A stretch of 51,795 bases of DNA, taken from assembly GCA_902793465.1 (NCBI GenBank), contig CADBDT010000013.1, positions 1 to 51,795 on the forward strand, given 5' to 3'. This document shows positions 33,287 to 41,276 of this stretch, piece after piece. How positions within the stretch are numbered: position 1 is the first letter of the stretch; every line of letters starts with the position of its first letter. The notes under the pieces are model-generated. The model saw only the letters and a program-made list of their open reading frames with translations. It was not told where the DNA came from and ran no database searches. A program made the position numbers and the translations under genes. This DNA is from an uncultured Coriobacteriaceae bacterium. Its GTDB lineage: Bacteria > Actinomycetota > Coriobacteriia > Coriobacteriales > Atopobiaceae.

Positions 33287-34663
33287 ATGGACTATCGCAT
33301 TGAGCATGACTCCATGGGAGAGGTGCGCGTGCCCGCAACGGCACTCTGGGGCGCACAGACCCAGCGGAGCCACGAGAACTTTTGCATTGGCACCGAGCGC
33401 ATGCCCAAAGAGATAATTCGCGCCTTTGCCATCCTAAAGAAGGCAGCCGCGCTGGCAAACCACGAGCTGGGCTCGATGGATGCTGCCACCTGCGAGCTTG
33501 TGGGACGCGTGTGCGACCAGATCTTGCAGGGAGAGCTGGATAACGCGTTTCCGCTCGTCGTATGGCAAACGGGCTCGGGAACCCAATCCAACATGAACGT
33601 TAACGAGGTAATTGCCAACCGCGCCAACGAGCTGCGCAATGCAAACGAGGTCGCGCGGGCGCTGCATCCCAACGATACGGTTAACATGAGCCAGTCGTCC
33701 AACGACACCTTTCCCACCGCGCTCCACATTGCGGCCACGCTGGCACTCACCGAGCACCTCGTGCCCGCCGTCAAGGAGCTCATTCGCACGTTCCAGAGGC
33801 TCGAGCAGCAAAACGAAGGCGTAATTAAGGCGGGCAGGACGCACCTGCAGGACGCCGTGCCCATCTCCTTTAGCCAAGAGATCAGCGGATGGCGCGGCAT
33901 GCTGGAGGCATCTGTAGAGCAGATAGAGGCAACGCTTCCCCACCTCGCGCGCCTCGCATTGGGCGGGACCGCGGTTGGGACCGGACTCAACGCCCCCAAG
34001 GGCTTCGACGTCGTAGTGGCAAGCTACGTAAGCGAGCTTACGGGCCATACGTTTACGACCGACGCAAACAAGTTCCACGCGCTTACCTCCAAGGACGCCG
34101 TGGCGTTTGCCCATGGTGCCGTACGCACACTGGCTGCCAACATGATGAAGATAGCAAACGATGTGCGTTGGCTTGCTAGCGGTCCGCGCAATGGCCTGGG
34201 AGAAATCCGTATCCCCGAAAACGAGCCCGGAAGCTCCATAATGCCCGGCAAGGTAAATCCCACCCAGTGCGAGGCGGTTACCATGGTGGCCGTGCAGGTT
34301 ATGGGAAACGACGCCACAATAGGCTTTGCAGCGAGCCAGGGTAACTTTGAGCTCAACGTGTTTATGCCGGTAATCGCCTACGACTTCCTGCAGTCCACGC
34401 GACTGCTCGCAGACGCAATACGCTCCTTCAATGTGCATTGCGCCAGCGGCATCGTTGCAAATCGGCAAAAGATGGCGCAAAACCTCAACGACTCACTTAT
34501 GCTTGTTACCTGCCTTAACCCGCACATTGGGTACGAGCGCGCGGCGCAGGTTGCGCACAAGGCGTACGCAGAGGGCACTAGCCTCAAAGACGCCTGCGTA
34601 GAGCTAGGTTTTCTTTCTGCAGACGAGTTCGACCGCGTGTTCAAGCCCGAAGAGATGGTCTAG
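33287..34663 (+). CDS. fumC: Class II fumarate hydratase
   Basis: A 458-residue member of the fumarase/aspartase superfamily interconverting fumarate and malate. The class II opening MDYRIEHDSMGEVRVPATALWGAQTQRS is present, with QTGSGTQSNMNVNEVIANRA, SSNDTFPTALHI, the catalytic GRTHLQDAVPISFSQE and the signature GSSIMPGKVNPTQCE. ATG at 33287 has AAGGAGG 7 bp upstream; 33233 was rejected. A TATACT -10-like hexamer lies at 33243–33248 without a clear -35. Followed 40 bp later by malic enzyme, so fumarate-to-malate-to-pyruvate flux is likely. Confidence 0.95.
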   Translation: MDYRIEHDSMGEVRVPATALWGAQTQRSHENFCIGTERMPKEIIRAFAILKKAAALANHELGSMDAATCELVGRVCDQILQGELDNAFPLVVWQTGSGTQSNMNVNEVIANRANELRNANEVARALHPNDTVNMSQSSNDTFPTALHIAATLALTEHLVPAVKELIRTFQRLEQQNEGVIKAGRTHLQDAVPISFSQEISGWRGMLEASVEQIEATLPHLARLALGGTAVGTGLNAPKGFDVVVASYVSELTGHTFTTDANKFHALTSKDAVAFAHGAVRTLAANMMKIANDVRWLASGPRNGLGEIRIPENEPGSSIMPGKVNPTQCEAVTMVAVQVMGNDATIGFAASQGNFELNVFMPVIAYDFLQSTRLLADAIRSFNVHCASGIVANRQKMAQNLNDSLMLVTCLNPHIGYERAAQVAHKAYAEGTSLKDACVELGFLSADEFDRVFKPEEMV

Positions 34664-34703
34664 CGACTCCTGCGTAAGGGGCGCAAAGAAGGAGATTTTG
34701 CTT

Positions 34704-35873
34704 ATGGACAATACCCAGAACACGAACGAGCGGAGCCTGGCACTACACGAAAAGCTGCACGGCAAGATAGAGGTAATAAGCCGGGCCGAAGCAAAGACCT
34801 CCGACGACCTCGCGGTTCTCTACACACCAGGTGTCGCGGAACCATGCCGCGCAATTGCTGCCGACTACAAGCGTTCCTGGGACCTCACGCGTCGCGGCAA
34901 TCTTGTGGCGGTAATAACCGACGGAACGGCAGTGCTCGGCCTGGGCGACATAGGACCTGCGGCGGGAATGCCGGTTATGGAAGGAAAATGCCTTCTGTTT
35001 AAGGAGTTTGGAGGCGTGGACGCCTTCCCGCTGTGCATAGACACCCACGATGTAAACGAAGCCGTGCGCACCATATACCTCATATCAAAGAGCTTTGGTG
35101 GCATAAACCTGGAAGACATTGCAGCGCCGCGGTGCTTCGAGATCGAGCGGCGCCTTAAGGAGATCTGCGACATCCCCGTGTTCCACGACGACCAGCATGG
35201 CACGGCCATCGTTACCGCGGCGGGCCTTCTCAACGCCGTCAAGTTTACTGGCAAGCGAATGGGCGAGCTCAAAATAGTTATATCGGGAGCAGGAGCTGCT
35301 GGCATAGCTATTGGAACCATGCTGCTGCGCATGGGGTTTGGCAACGTTATATGCTGCGATCGCGGCGGTGCGCTGTATCGCGGACGCGAGAACATGAACG
35401 CCTCCAAGAGCGAGTTTGCCCAGATGTCGAACACGGGTATTGAAAAGGGCTCTTTGGCCGACGTTATGGTGGGGGCAGATGCCTTCGTGGGAGTGTCTGC
35501 ACCAGGGCTGGTAACGCAGCAGATGGTCGAATCCATGGCTGCGGACCCCATCGTGTTTGCGCAGGCAAACCCTGTGCCGGAGATAATGCCAGAAGAGGCG
35601 CGGGCGGCAGGCGCCGCCGTGGTGGCCACGGGAAGGTCCGACTATCCCAACCAGATAAACAACGTGTTGGTGTTCCCTGGCATATTCAAGGGCGCCCTTA
35701 GATGTCATGCACCGCAAATCACCGAGGAAATGGAGGTTGCGGCAGCCTATGCAATCGCATCGCTCGTTTCCGACGAGCAACTTGCGGCTGACTACGTAAT
35801 TCCTTCTGCACTCGACAAAAGCGTCGCGGACGTGGTGGCAAGCGCCGTGGAGAGCTGCCATAACAGAGGCTAA
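34704..35873 (+). CDS. NAD(P)-dependent malic enzyme
   Basis: A 389-residue short-form malic enzyme, oxidatively decarboxylating malate to pyruvate. Family blocks: KTSDDLAVLYTPGVAEPCRAIA, ITDGTAVLGLGDIGPAAGMPVMEGK, LEDIAAPRCFEIE, PVFHDDQHGTAIVTAAGLLNA, and the NAD-binding ISGAGAAGIAIGTMLL. ATG at 34704 has AAGGAG 9 bp upstream (a TTG 6 bp earlier is possible). It is co-transcribed with fumC and ends before the hairpin at 35909–35954. Confidence 0.93.
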   Translation: MDNTQNTNERSLALHEKLHGKIEVISRAEAKTSDDLAVLYTPGVAEPCRAIAADYKRSWDLTRRGNLVAVITDGTAVLGLGDIGPAAGMPVMEGKCLLFKEFGGVDAFPLCIDTHDVNEAVRTIYLISKSFGGINLEDIAAPRCFEIERRLKEICDIPVFHDDQHGTAIVTAAGLLNAVKFTGKRMGELKIVISGAGAAGIAIGTMLLRMGFGNVICCDRGGALYRGRENMNASKSEFAQMSNTGIEKGSLADVMVGADAFVGVSAPGLVTQQMVESMAADPIVFAQANPVPEIMPEEARAAGAAVVATGRSDYPNQINNVLVFPGIFKGALRCHAPQITEEMEVAAAYAIASLVSDEQLAADYVIPSALDKSVADVVASAVESCHNRG

Positions 35874-35908
35874 GTGGCCGGGGCCTTCGGGTCACAGATA
35901 GATGGACA

Positions 35909-35954
35909 GGGACGGGGCAGGTGTTCACGTGAGCATGAACACCCGCCCCGTCCC
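35909..35954. terminator. 19-bp hairpin after malic enzyme
   Basis: Arms 35909–35927 and 35936–35954 match with one mismatch and are GC-rich (GACGGGGC). It lies between convergent genes and probably terminates both. No long U-run is present. Confidence 0.6.
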
Positions 35955-35985
35955 CGCTCATCTTTACAGAGCCTTTCCGCATAGT

Positions 35986-36456
35986 TTAATCAGCACCCAG
36001 CTCTCCGTCTGGATAGAGCCACAGGCTATCGCGCGTGCTCGGTCGAGCCAGCAGTGTAGTACCCTCACCGATTCCGCAGTCATCACACAGCTGTGGTGGA
36101 AGGTATACCGTTGTGCCTTCACAGCTACATGCAACGAGCGGAAGCTCGTCGAAGGAACAGTCCCAATATTCGCGGCTAGACTCGTCCAAGAATTCCGGCA
36201 GCGACTCCTGCTGCCCCTTTCTCACCCGCTCTCGAAGCGTTGTACGATAATGCTCGTTTCCAAGCACGACCCTCTGGTATGGCGTGTCTAGCGATTCCCC
36301 TGGAAAGAGACACGCATAAACTCTCTCGCCACCAAAGTCCCAGACCCCCACGAGGTCAAGCGATAAGCCCGTGCCTATCGCGAGCTTTTCTATTGGACCT
36401 TCTCCGTGCATATCGGACCCCCATTGTCGTTGTCGCATATCACCTTGCAGCTTCAT
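35986..36456 (-). CDS. Hypothetical protein with MraZ/AbrB-like C-terminus
   Basis: A 156-residue protein. I do not recognise the whole, but the last 45 residues (TTVYLPPQLCDDCGIGEGTTLLARPSTRDSLWLYPDGE) follow the pattern of a swapped-hairpin MraZ/AbrB half-domain. The first part carries VWDFGGERVYACLFPG and RERVRKGQQESLPEFLDESSREYWD. Four Cys residues occur in the second half. No ribosome site precedes the ATG at 36456; starts at 36438 or 36411 are possible. It lies convergent to malic enzyme and divergent to the esterase gene. The similarity is weak and should be treated as a hint. Confidence 0.45.
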   Translation of the reverse strand: MKLQGDMRQRQWGSDMHGEGPIEKLAIGTGLSLDLVGVWDFGGERVYACLFPGESLDTPYQRVVLGNEHYRTTLRERVRKGQQESLPEFLDESSREYWDCSFDELPLVACSCEGTTVYLPPQLCDDCGIGEGTTLLARPSTRDSLWLYPDGELGAD

Positions 36457-36557
36457 TCAATCGTCTCATATAATCTTGTTAATAGAAGGAAATAATAACG
36501 AATCGCACACCAACACAGACCACGTCCTACGTGTCTAGACCGCGCAAAGAGGCACAA

Positions 36558-37316
36558 ATGGAAAACGAAAGCAATGCTAAAGAGAGCGGCAGTCTTACCA
36601 TCAGCTACGTAGATCTCGGAAACGGGCCGAGGCGTCTTACGATATACCTGCCCGCTGGATGGCCAGACGTCAGGCCTGAGGCAGTTCTCTACTACCTTCA
36701 TGGTGCAGGTTACGACGACACGTCCCTCTTAGGGCGAGAAGGGATGGAGACAAACTTTAAGCAAAAATGCGACAAAGCAATCGCCAAAAGAGATATCCCA
36801 CCTACCATAATCGTCTGCCCGCATTATTCGGATGCCACAACGGTGGAGGACGCCGTTGGCACTGTCGCACTTGCTGCCAACACATTACGAAAACTCGTGT
36901 CGTATGTTGAGCCAACATTCCTATGCCGTGTTGATAGGAACCATCGCGGAATAGCGGGTTTTTCCATGGGTGGAGCAATGGTTTGGGAAGCTCTGGCAAG
37001 TTCAGGAGACCTGTTCTCGACGTATGTTCCGATCGGCTCAGATTGTTGGCTACTAGGTTACGAGGGCGGCCGCCACGACCCCAGAGGAACAGCGTCGTTG
37101 CTGACAAGGCGCATGAGCGAATTTGGCAAAATCCGCACGATCAAGGCATGGTGTGGAGAACTCGACCCCTGTGCACCATGGGCGGAGAGGCAAGTGGACG
37201 AGATGAACAGACAAGGAATTGAACATGTGACCTTCTGTATCGTAAAGGGGGTTGGTCATGCAACATCCTCCGTGCGTCCCGCAATCATTGACTGCCTCAG
37301 GTCGTTAGGAATGTAA
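36558..37316 (+). CDS. Alpha/beta-hydrolase esterase (esterase D / feruloyl esterase-like)
   Basis: A 252-residue alpha/beta hydrolase without signal peptide, so cytosolic. RRLTIYLPAGW and AVLYYLHGAGYDD give the oxyanion region; the nucleophile elbow is GFSMGGAM; Asp is probably in WCGELDPCAPW and His in KGVGHATSSV. Closest in style to the putative esterase family that includes feruloyl esterase modules and esterase D. ATG at 36558 has AGAGG 5 bp upstream; a GTG at 36531 is less likely. Substrate unknown. Base composition is lower in G+C than in region 1. Confidence 0.82.
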   Translation: MENESNAKESGSLTISYVDLGNGPRRLTIYLPAGWPDVRPEAVLYYLHGAGYDDTSLLGREGMETNFKQKCDKAIAKRDIPPTIIVCPHYSDATTVEDAVGTVALAANTLRKLVSYVEPTFLCRVDRNHRGIAGFSMGGAMVWEALASSGDLFSTYVPIGSDCWLLGYEGGRHDPRGTASLLTRRMSEFGKIRTIKAWCGELDPCAPWAERQVDEMNRQGIEHVTFCIVKGVGHATSSVRPAIIDCLRSLGM

Positions 37317-37448
37317 AGCGTCGGAGTAAGGACTATTTTGCAGCCACACAATAAGAATACCGACAAGCTCACTGCCTACCTCTATTGCGCAAGCAGCCCT
37401 TCCACGCTGTGGTCTTATGCTACGTAGTTTTGTCCCAACGATGAGGAG

Positions 37449-38828
37449 ATGAGTAACGTGGAGTTATATATCCCCCACATCCCACAAGCTGTAGCACTCC
37501 TAACCTGGTGCGCATGCATGGTTTTGGTCACCCTAAGAAAGATAGATACTTGGCGCTCCGTTTGGGTCATGATCGCAGGTTCCGTTACGATGACAATCTC
37601 ATGCCACATGGCAGGAAACGTGGATACAGCTCCTGTCTGTATATGGGTAGGCCTCTGTGCTCAAGCCATCTCGCTCCTAGCCCTCGAGTGTCTTAACGAA
37701 AATGGTCGTGTGTGCGCAACGGTATTTGCGGAAGGAATCCAAGTCGTACTAACAATGTCCATGGTTGCTGAAGCTTCGCAGACTGGCATGCTTGCCTGCA
37801 TCGACGCGTTCAAGCTCTCCTCGGCACTCTTTTGCTTCACACTGCTGGCGGCAACGTTTCACAAGCAGGTGTCCATTGCACTCATGAGCAAAGGAGGCAA
37901 GTGGACGATTCTTCTTGCTGCAGTGCTAACCGCATTTGTGATGTTGCGATCCCTAGATCGCGTGGTACTAATCGACTTACCCGTATGGGGGCCTATATCC
38001 CTAACCGAAGCCTCGCTTGCAATCTGTGCTGTAGCACTCCCCCTATGCACTCGACTCTACGTTGCGCCCACCGATAACGCTGGCATCTTTGACCGTCTCA
38101 TACTCCCTGTGACGATGGTCGCAACGACCTGTTGCATGTGCTTTTTGGGAGATGCGACGACTGGGATTGCCCTTGCGGTTGCTATGGCGCTTGTAGCAAT
38201 TGCGAAGGGCAGAAGTCCAGTTGCTATGGCGGGGTTGCTAGCCATGGCAGTTATCGCCGCAGTCGGCTTGTCGCTGATCGTTCCAAATATGGCAAATGCT
38301 TGGAAGATTTGGTCCGGCACGATGAGCGGATCCTTTGCGGGTCTCAATCAGTCGCAAACGGTAGAGGCGCTGTTTTCTGGAGACAATCCCCTACTCGGAT
38401 GCGGCGTAGGGAGGAGCAGCGAAGCCATGTGGAATGCACCTCATGGCGTAGTGTGGCCACTCATGATATCGGTAAGCACTTTTGGAGCTTTGGGGCTTGC
38501 GGCGCTCATCCTTGTCGGAGCTTGTTCGCTTGTCGCCGGGATAAGGGTGTTCCGCGCGAATGACGGTGGTGTGGCGCTCCCGTTTATCTCCACTTCGATG
38601 TCGATTGTCATTCTGCTTGGTCTCCTGGCGGCGTTTGGCGTTCTGCCAGATATCGGAACCCATGATAGCTTTGCATTTCTATGCTTGGATGCCACCGCAT
38701 CCAAGCCAATGTTTACGGCAATCGCCATATCGCTTGCTCTCGGATGCGATGCCGCGGTAAAGCAGGCTGTAGACCCAACCGACACTGCAACGTTAACTTC
38801 AGCTGACTGTGGCGATAGCGATTCCTAG
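37449..38828 (+). CDS. Degenerate SEDS-family (RodA/FtsW-like) membrane protein
   Basis: A 459-residue protein with about ten to twelve hydrophobic segments. The C-terminal half follows the SEDS plan. GDATTGIALAVAMALVAIAKG resembles the PDLGTA helix. NQSQTVEALFSGDNPLLGCGVGRS corresponds to extracellular loop 4, and APHGVVWPLMISVSTFGALG replaces the PE.HTDFIFA..EELG motif, so the catalytic Asp is missing. LLAAFGVLPDIG..DSFAFL matches the GLLPVTG..LPFLSYG stretch. The ATG at 37449 has GAGGAG directly abutting, so GTG 37458 may be the true start. It is alone, without a PBP. A glycosyltransferase role is unlikely; an envelope-sensing role is a guess. Confidence 0.55.
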   Translation: MSNVELYIPHIPQAVALLTWCACMVLVTLRKIDTWRSVWVMIAGSVTMTISCHMAGNVDTAPVCIWVGLCAQAISLLALECLNENGRVCATVFAEGIQVVLTMSMVAEASQTGMLACIDAFKLSSALFCFTLLAATFHKQVSIALMSKGGKWTILLAAVLTAFVMLRSLDRVVLIDLPVWGPISLTEASLAICAVALPLCTRLYVAPTDNAGIFDRLILPVTMVATTCCMCFLGDATTGIALAVAMALVAIAKGRSPVAMAGLLAMAVIAAVGLSLIVPNMANAWKIWSGTMSGSFAGLNQSQTVEALFSGDNPLLGCGVGRSSEAMWNAPHGVVWPLMISVSTFGALGLAALILVGACSLVAGIRVFRANDGGVALPFISTSMSIVILLGLLAAFGVLPDIGTHDSFAFLCLDATASKPMFTAIAISLALGCDAAVKQAVDPTDTATLTSADCGDSDS

Positions 38829-38944
38829 AACGAAGCCAATGCGCCTTCGCGCACAGTTGGCATTTATTCCATTCACGTGCTTGGAGGACCAATAATACGA
38901 TCGCGCTATGCCTCAAATTAAACAACCGACAGGGAGGTCAAAAC

Positions 38945-39700
38945 ATGATCTACGTCACAGGCGATACACACGGAGAAGCCCACCGAGACAAGTTAGAAGC
39001 CACGAACTGGCCCACCGGACAGTCGCTGAATCACGATGACTACGTGATAGTGTGCGGAGACTTTAGCGGCGCTGGAAGTCCTGAAGAACGTTACAAAAAA
39101 GTATTCTCCTGGTGGGAAAACCAATGCTGGACTACACTATTTATAGACGGAAATCATGAAGTATTTGATGTACTGGATTCAATGGATACCAAAGAATGCT
39201 TCGGTGCTCCGGTTCATATTAACCCAAGTTACCCCCACGTTATCCACCTCATGCGCGGTTACGTGTATAGCCTGCCCGACGGTCACGGCGGAACTATATC
39301 GACACTTGCAATGGGCGGTGCTCAATCGGTCGACCGCGCGTCGAGAACCGAGGGTTTTGACTGGTGGGCACGCGAGATGCCCTCCGAGGAGGAATACGAC
39401 CGTTGCACCGCCAACTTGGCTGCACGAAATTGGAGCGTAGACTACGTACTTACCCACGAACTTCCCGCAGATCTGCGCATGTACGCGCTGGACTGGCGAA
39501 GCTACGCGAAGCTCTCTTCTGGTGCGGATGTGCACTCCAGCTACCTCCAGTGGATGTACGACAACCTTAACAAGGATGCTTTGAAGTGCTGGTATGCTGG
39601 GCATTATCACATCGATAAGTTCGTGGACGACAAGGTAAGGGTGTTATTCGACGACATTGTTACAATAAACGCTACGGAGTTACAGGAGCAGGACGACTAG
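38945..39700 (+). CDS. Calcineurin-like metallophosphoesterase
   Basis: A 251-residue phosphoesterase with all metal motifs: YVTGDTHGE, IVCGDFSGAG, FIDGNHEVFD, YVLTHELPA and WYAGHYHIDK. Unlike the enzyme at 17761–18561 it lacks VDRG and has DFSGAG, so it belongs to a different subfamily (YfcE/Icc-type or phage-associated). ATG at 38945 has GGGAGG 7 bp upstream. It ends before a hairpin at 39769–39808. Substrate unknown. Confidence 0.85.
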   Translation: MIYVTGDTHGEAHRDKLEATNWPTGQSLNHDDYVIVCGDFSGAGSPEERYKKVFSWWENQCWTTLFIDGNHEVFDVLDSMDTKECFGAPVHINPSYPHVIHLMRGYVYSLPDGHGGTISTLAMGGAQSVDRASRTEGFDWWAREMPSEEEYDRCTANLAARNWSVDYVLTHELPADLRMYALDWRSYAKLSSGADVHSSYLQWMYDNLNKDALKCWYAGHYHIDKFVDDKVRVLFDDIVTINATELQEQDD

Positions 39701-39768
39701 CGTAGCAGTTACCGCGTATCCATATCTCCACCCCGCGCCTCTAACGACACAACAGAACCCAAAACAAG

Positions 39769-39808
39769 AATCATGGACGGGTAGCCACGTTGCCACCCGT
39801 CCATGATT
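39769..39808. terminator. 14-bp hairpin between convergent genes
   Basis: Arms 39769–39782 and 39795–39808 are perfect inverse complements around a 12-bp loop. A TTT follows on the plus strand. It separates the phosphoesterase gene and the convergent ATPase gene. Confidence 0.65.
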
Positions 39809-39860
39809 TAACCTCGACGCCCGCAGACGCTTAAGCTCCATATTCTGTTGGCTGCGGCAA

Positions 39861-40733
39861 CTATTCCACGAATCCGCGCACTGTACGAGTAGGCATATCT
39901 ATCTCAAACTCAACTCCAAACCGATGGCCGTCGTATCGAGATGTCTTTAAATGAGAAATATTCAATCTCCTGGCCTTTTCTTGCGCCTCTTCGTGAGTGG
40001 GTTTTTCGAATACCAGGGGTTCAGGCAAGGCAATATGTGCCCTCCTAATGCAGTAGATCTCATCCGCGTTGGCGAGATCTAGCAGTGGGCTGTCAGGATC
40101 GCCCGGCACAACCACCACAAGGGCAGTATTCTTGGTCTTAACAACATCCTTCAAAAACTGGATACGTTGCCAAAGTGGGGACCCATCCGCCGCGAGCATG
40201 TCGATGTTGTCTATCACCACAAGGCACTCCTCAGCCTCATCTATGGTCCCTGGATTCTCCTTGCTTTCGCCAATTACGTCGATAAGAATGTCGTTAAGCG
40301 TAGAGGTCATTACGTCATCGAAGCAAACTAGGACCTTCCTTCGGTCCATGAGCCGTTCTGACGCTTCGGCAAGGGCTATGCGGTCCGCTATATCGCGGCG
40401 GCTTACCACCGCCTTCCAGTAATCGAGACCCGCCTCTGCCGCACAGAGACGATTGTGTGCGGACTCAAGGCTCGTACTTTGCAGCGGCAGGTAGACCGTA
40501 GGTACATCCGCCCTGGCAACTATATTGTCACAGAGGATGGTCTTGCCAACGCCAAGGGATCCCACAATTGCCGTAAGCCCGCCAGTAGTAAAAGCAAGAA
40601 TCCCCTCCAGTCCAGGAACGTCGACATGAATATACGCGTCATTGCCCTTCCTTGTGGCAGTAGCCACACGCTCGGCAACCTCACGGTAGCGTCTTGCGTA
40701 ATACCCTTCTGTGAAGCCTTTAGATTTGTCCAT
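39861..40733 (-). CDS. Stand-alone DnaB/RecA-like P-loop ATPase
   Basis: A 290-residue ATPase resembling the C-terminal domain of DnaB or RadA without an N-terminal helicase domain. The Walker A motif is IVGSLGVGKTILCDNIV (as in DnaB), VPTVYLPLQSTSLESAHNRL corresponds to the DnaB SLEM region, and Walker B is CLVVIDNIDML. The last 60 residues (PTHEEAQEKARRLNISHLKTSRYDGHRFGVEFEID) resemble the end of DnaB. ATG at 40733 with GGAAGGAG 6 bp upstream. No primase or phage genes lie nearby. It might be a loader, a remnant of a mobile element or part of a defence or signalling function. Confidence 0.68.
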   Translation of the reverse strand: MDKSKGFTEGYYARRYREVAERVATATRKGNDAYIHVDVPGLEGILAFTTGGLTAIVGSLGVGKTILCDNIVARADVPTVYLPLQSTSLESAHNRLCAAEAGLDYWKAVVSRRDIADRIALAEASERLMDRRKVLVCFDDVMTSTLNDILIDVIGESKENPGTIDEAEECLVVIDNIDMLAADGSPLWQRIQFLKDVVKTKNTALVVVVPGDPDSPLLDLANADEIYCIRRAHIALPEPLVFEKPTHEEAQEKARRLNISHLKTSRYDGHRFGVEFEIDMPTRTVRGFVE

Positions 40734-40823
40734 CTCCTACTCCTTCCGCTAGAGATAGTACACTCCCCTATTACCAGCCACCATTCCATCTGTCGTTCCA
40801 GGTTCGCATAAAACCTAGAACAG

Positions 40824-40864
40824 GCGATGCTGCCTAGGCAAAAATGCAAGTCAGGCAGCATCGC
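40824..40864 (+). terminator. 12-bp hairpin with U-run
   Basis: Arms 40824–40835 and 40853–40864 are perfect inverse complements, followed by TTTT on the plus strand. There is no plus-strand gene upstream, so it may act on minus-strand transcription of the repeat protein gene or on an unseen RNA. Confidence 0.5.
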
Positions 40865-40897
40865 TTTTACTTCTATCGTCGCAAACCTCTGAAGTTT

Positions 40898-41107
40898 CTA
40901 CCAGCGGAACAGCGTGTTGCAGTTGTTATCGCGGAACTCGTTTCCGTACACATGACCAATAGTGTCGCAATTATTGTTGCGGAATTCGTTTCCGTAGAAG
41001 TGGCCGATAGTGTTGCAGTTGTTATCACGCAATTCGTTGCCGTAGAAATGCCCGATGGTGTCACCATTGCTGTTGCGCACCTCATTGCCGAACATATGAA
41101 GCTCCAT
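40898..41107 (-). CDS. Small protein of 16-residue tandem repeats
   Basis: A 69-residue protein built of three to four 16-residue units with the pattern NxxTIGHxYGNExRxN; the DNA period is 48 bp (units at 40919–40966, 40967–41014, 41015–41062 and a partial at 41063–41104). Gly, Asn and aromatic spacing suggests short beta strands, as in proteins with repeated G-x-x-IG-x-x-x-G hairpins; a beta-flower type fold is one option. ATG at 41107 has GAGGAGG 6 bp upstream, so it is well expressed on paper. No signal peptide. It is divergent from the zinc-ribbon membrane protein gene. Confidence 0.7.
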   Translation of the reverse strand: MELHMFGNEVRNSNGDTIGHFYGNELRDNNCNTIGHFYGNEFRNNNCDTIGHVYGNEFRDNNCNTLFRW

Positions 41108-41179
41108 GTCGTACCTCCTCAATCGTCGTAGCGGCCCATCCGCTTCGATGATTCAACAATACCCCCATCCAGAAACGCA

Positions 41180-41214
41180 CTTGCGCAAGCAGTAGACCCA
41201 CGGACTTGCGCAAG
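41180..41214. promoter_or_regulatory. Two palindromic CTTGCGCAAG sites
   Basis: Perfect 10-bp palindromes at 41180–41189 and 41205–41214, 25 bp centre to centre, each preceded by AC. They lie in the divergent region between the repeat protein and the zinc-ribbon gene. The placement suggests a dimeric regulator binding two sites. No regulator gene is adjacent. Confidence 0.5.
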
Positions 41215-41227
41215 GGGGCAAGACGCG

Positions 41228-41267
41228 CCTCGCTATCCTGACGATACGGATCGTCAGGATAGCGAGG
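41228..41267 (+). promoter_or_regulatory. Perfect 18-bp hairpin at the ribosome site of the zinc-ribbon gene
   Basis: Arms 41228–41245 and 41250–41267 are perfect inverse complements with an ACGG tetraloop. The right arm ends inside the AGGAGG ribosome site (41265–41270) of the gene starting at 41277. In RNA the stem would bury part of the site, so it could control translation; as DNA it could be a repressor operator. Confidence 0.65.
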
Positions 41268-41276
41268 AGGCAAACC

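Noticed and set aside
33434..34480. 348-codon minus-strand open frame opposite fumC
   Set aside because: Complement of a textbook fumarase; no start signal or known domain.
40919..41104. CRISPR-like array
   Set aside because: The 48-bp repeats are contiguous with no spacers and encode a protein repeat.
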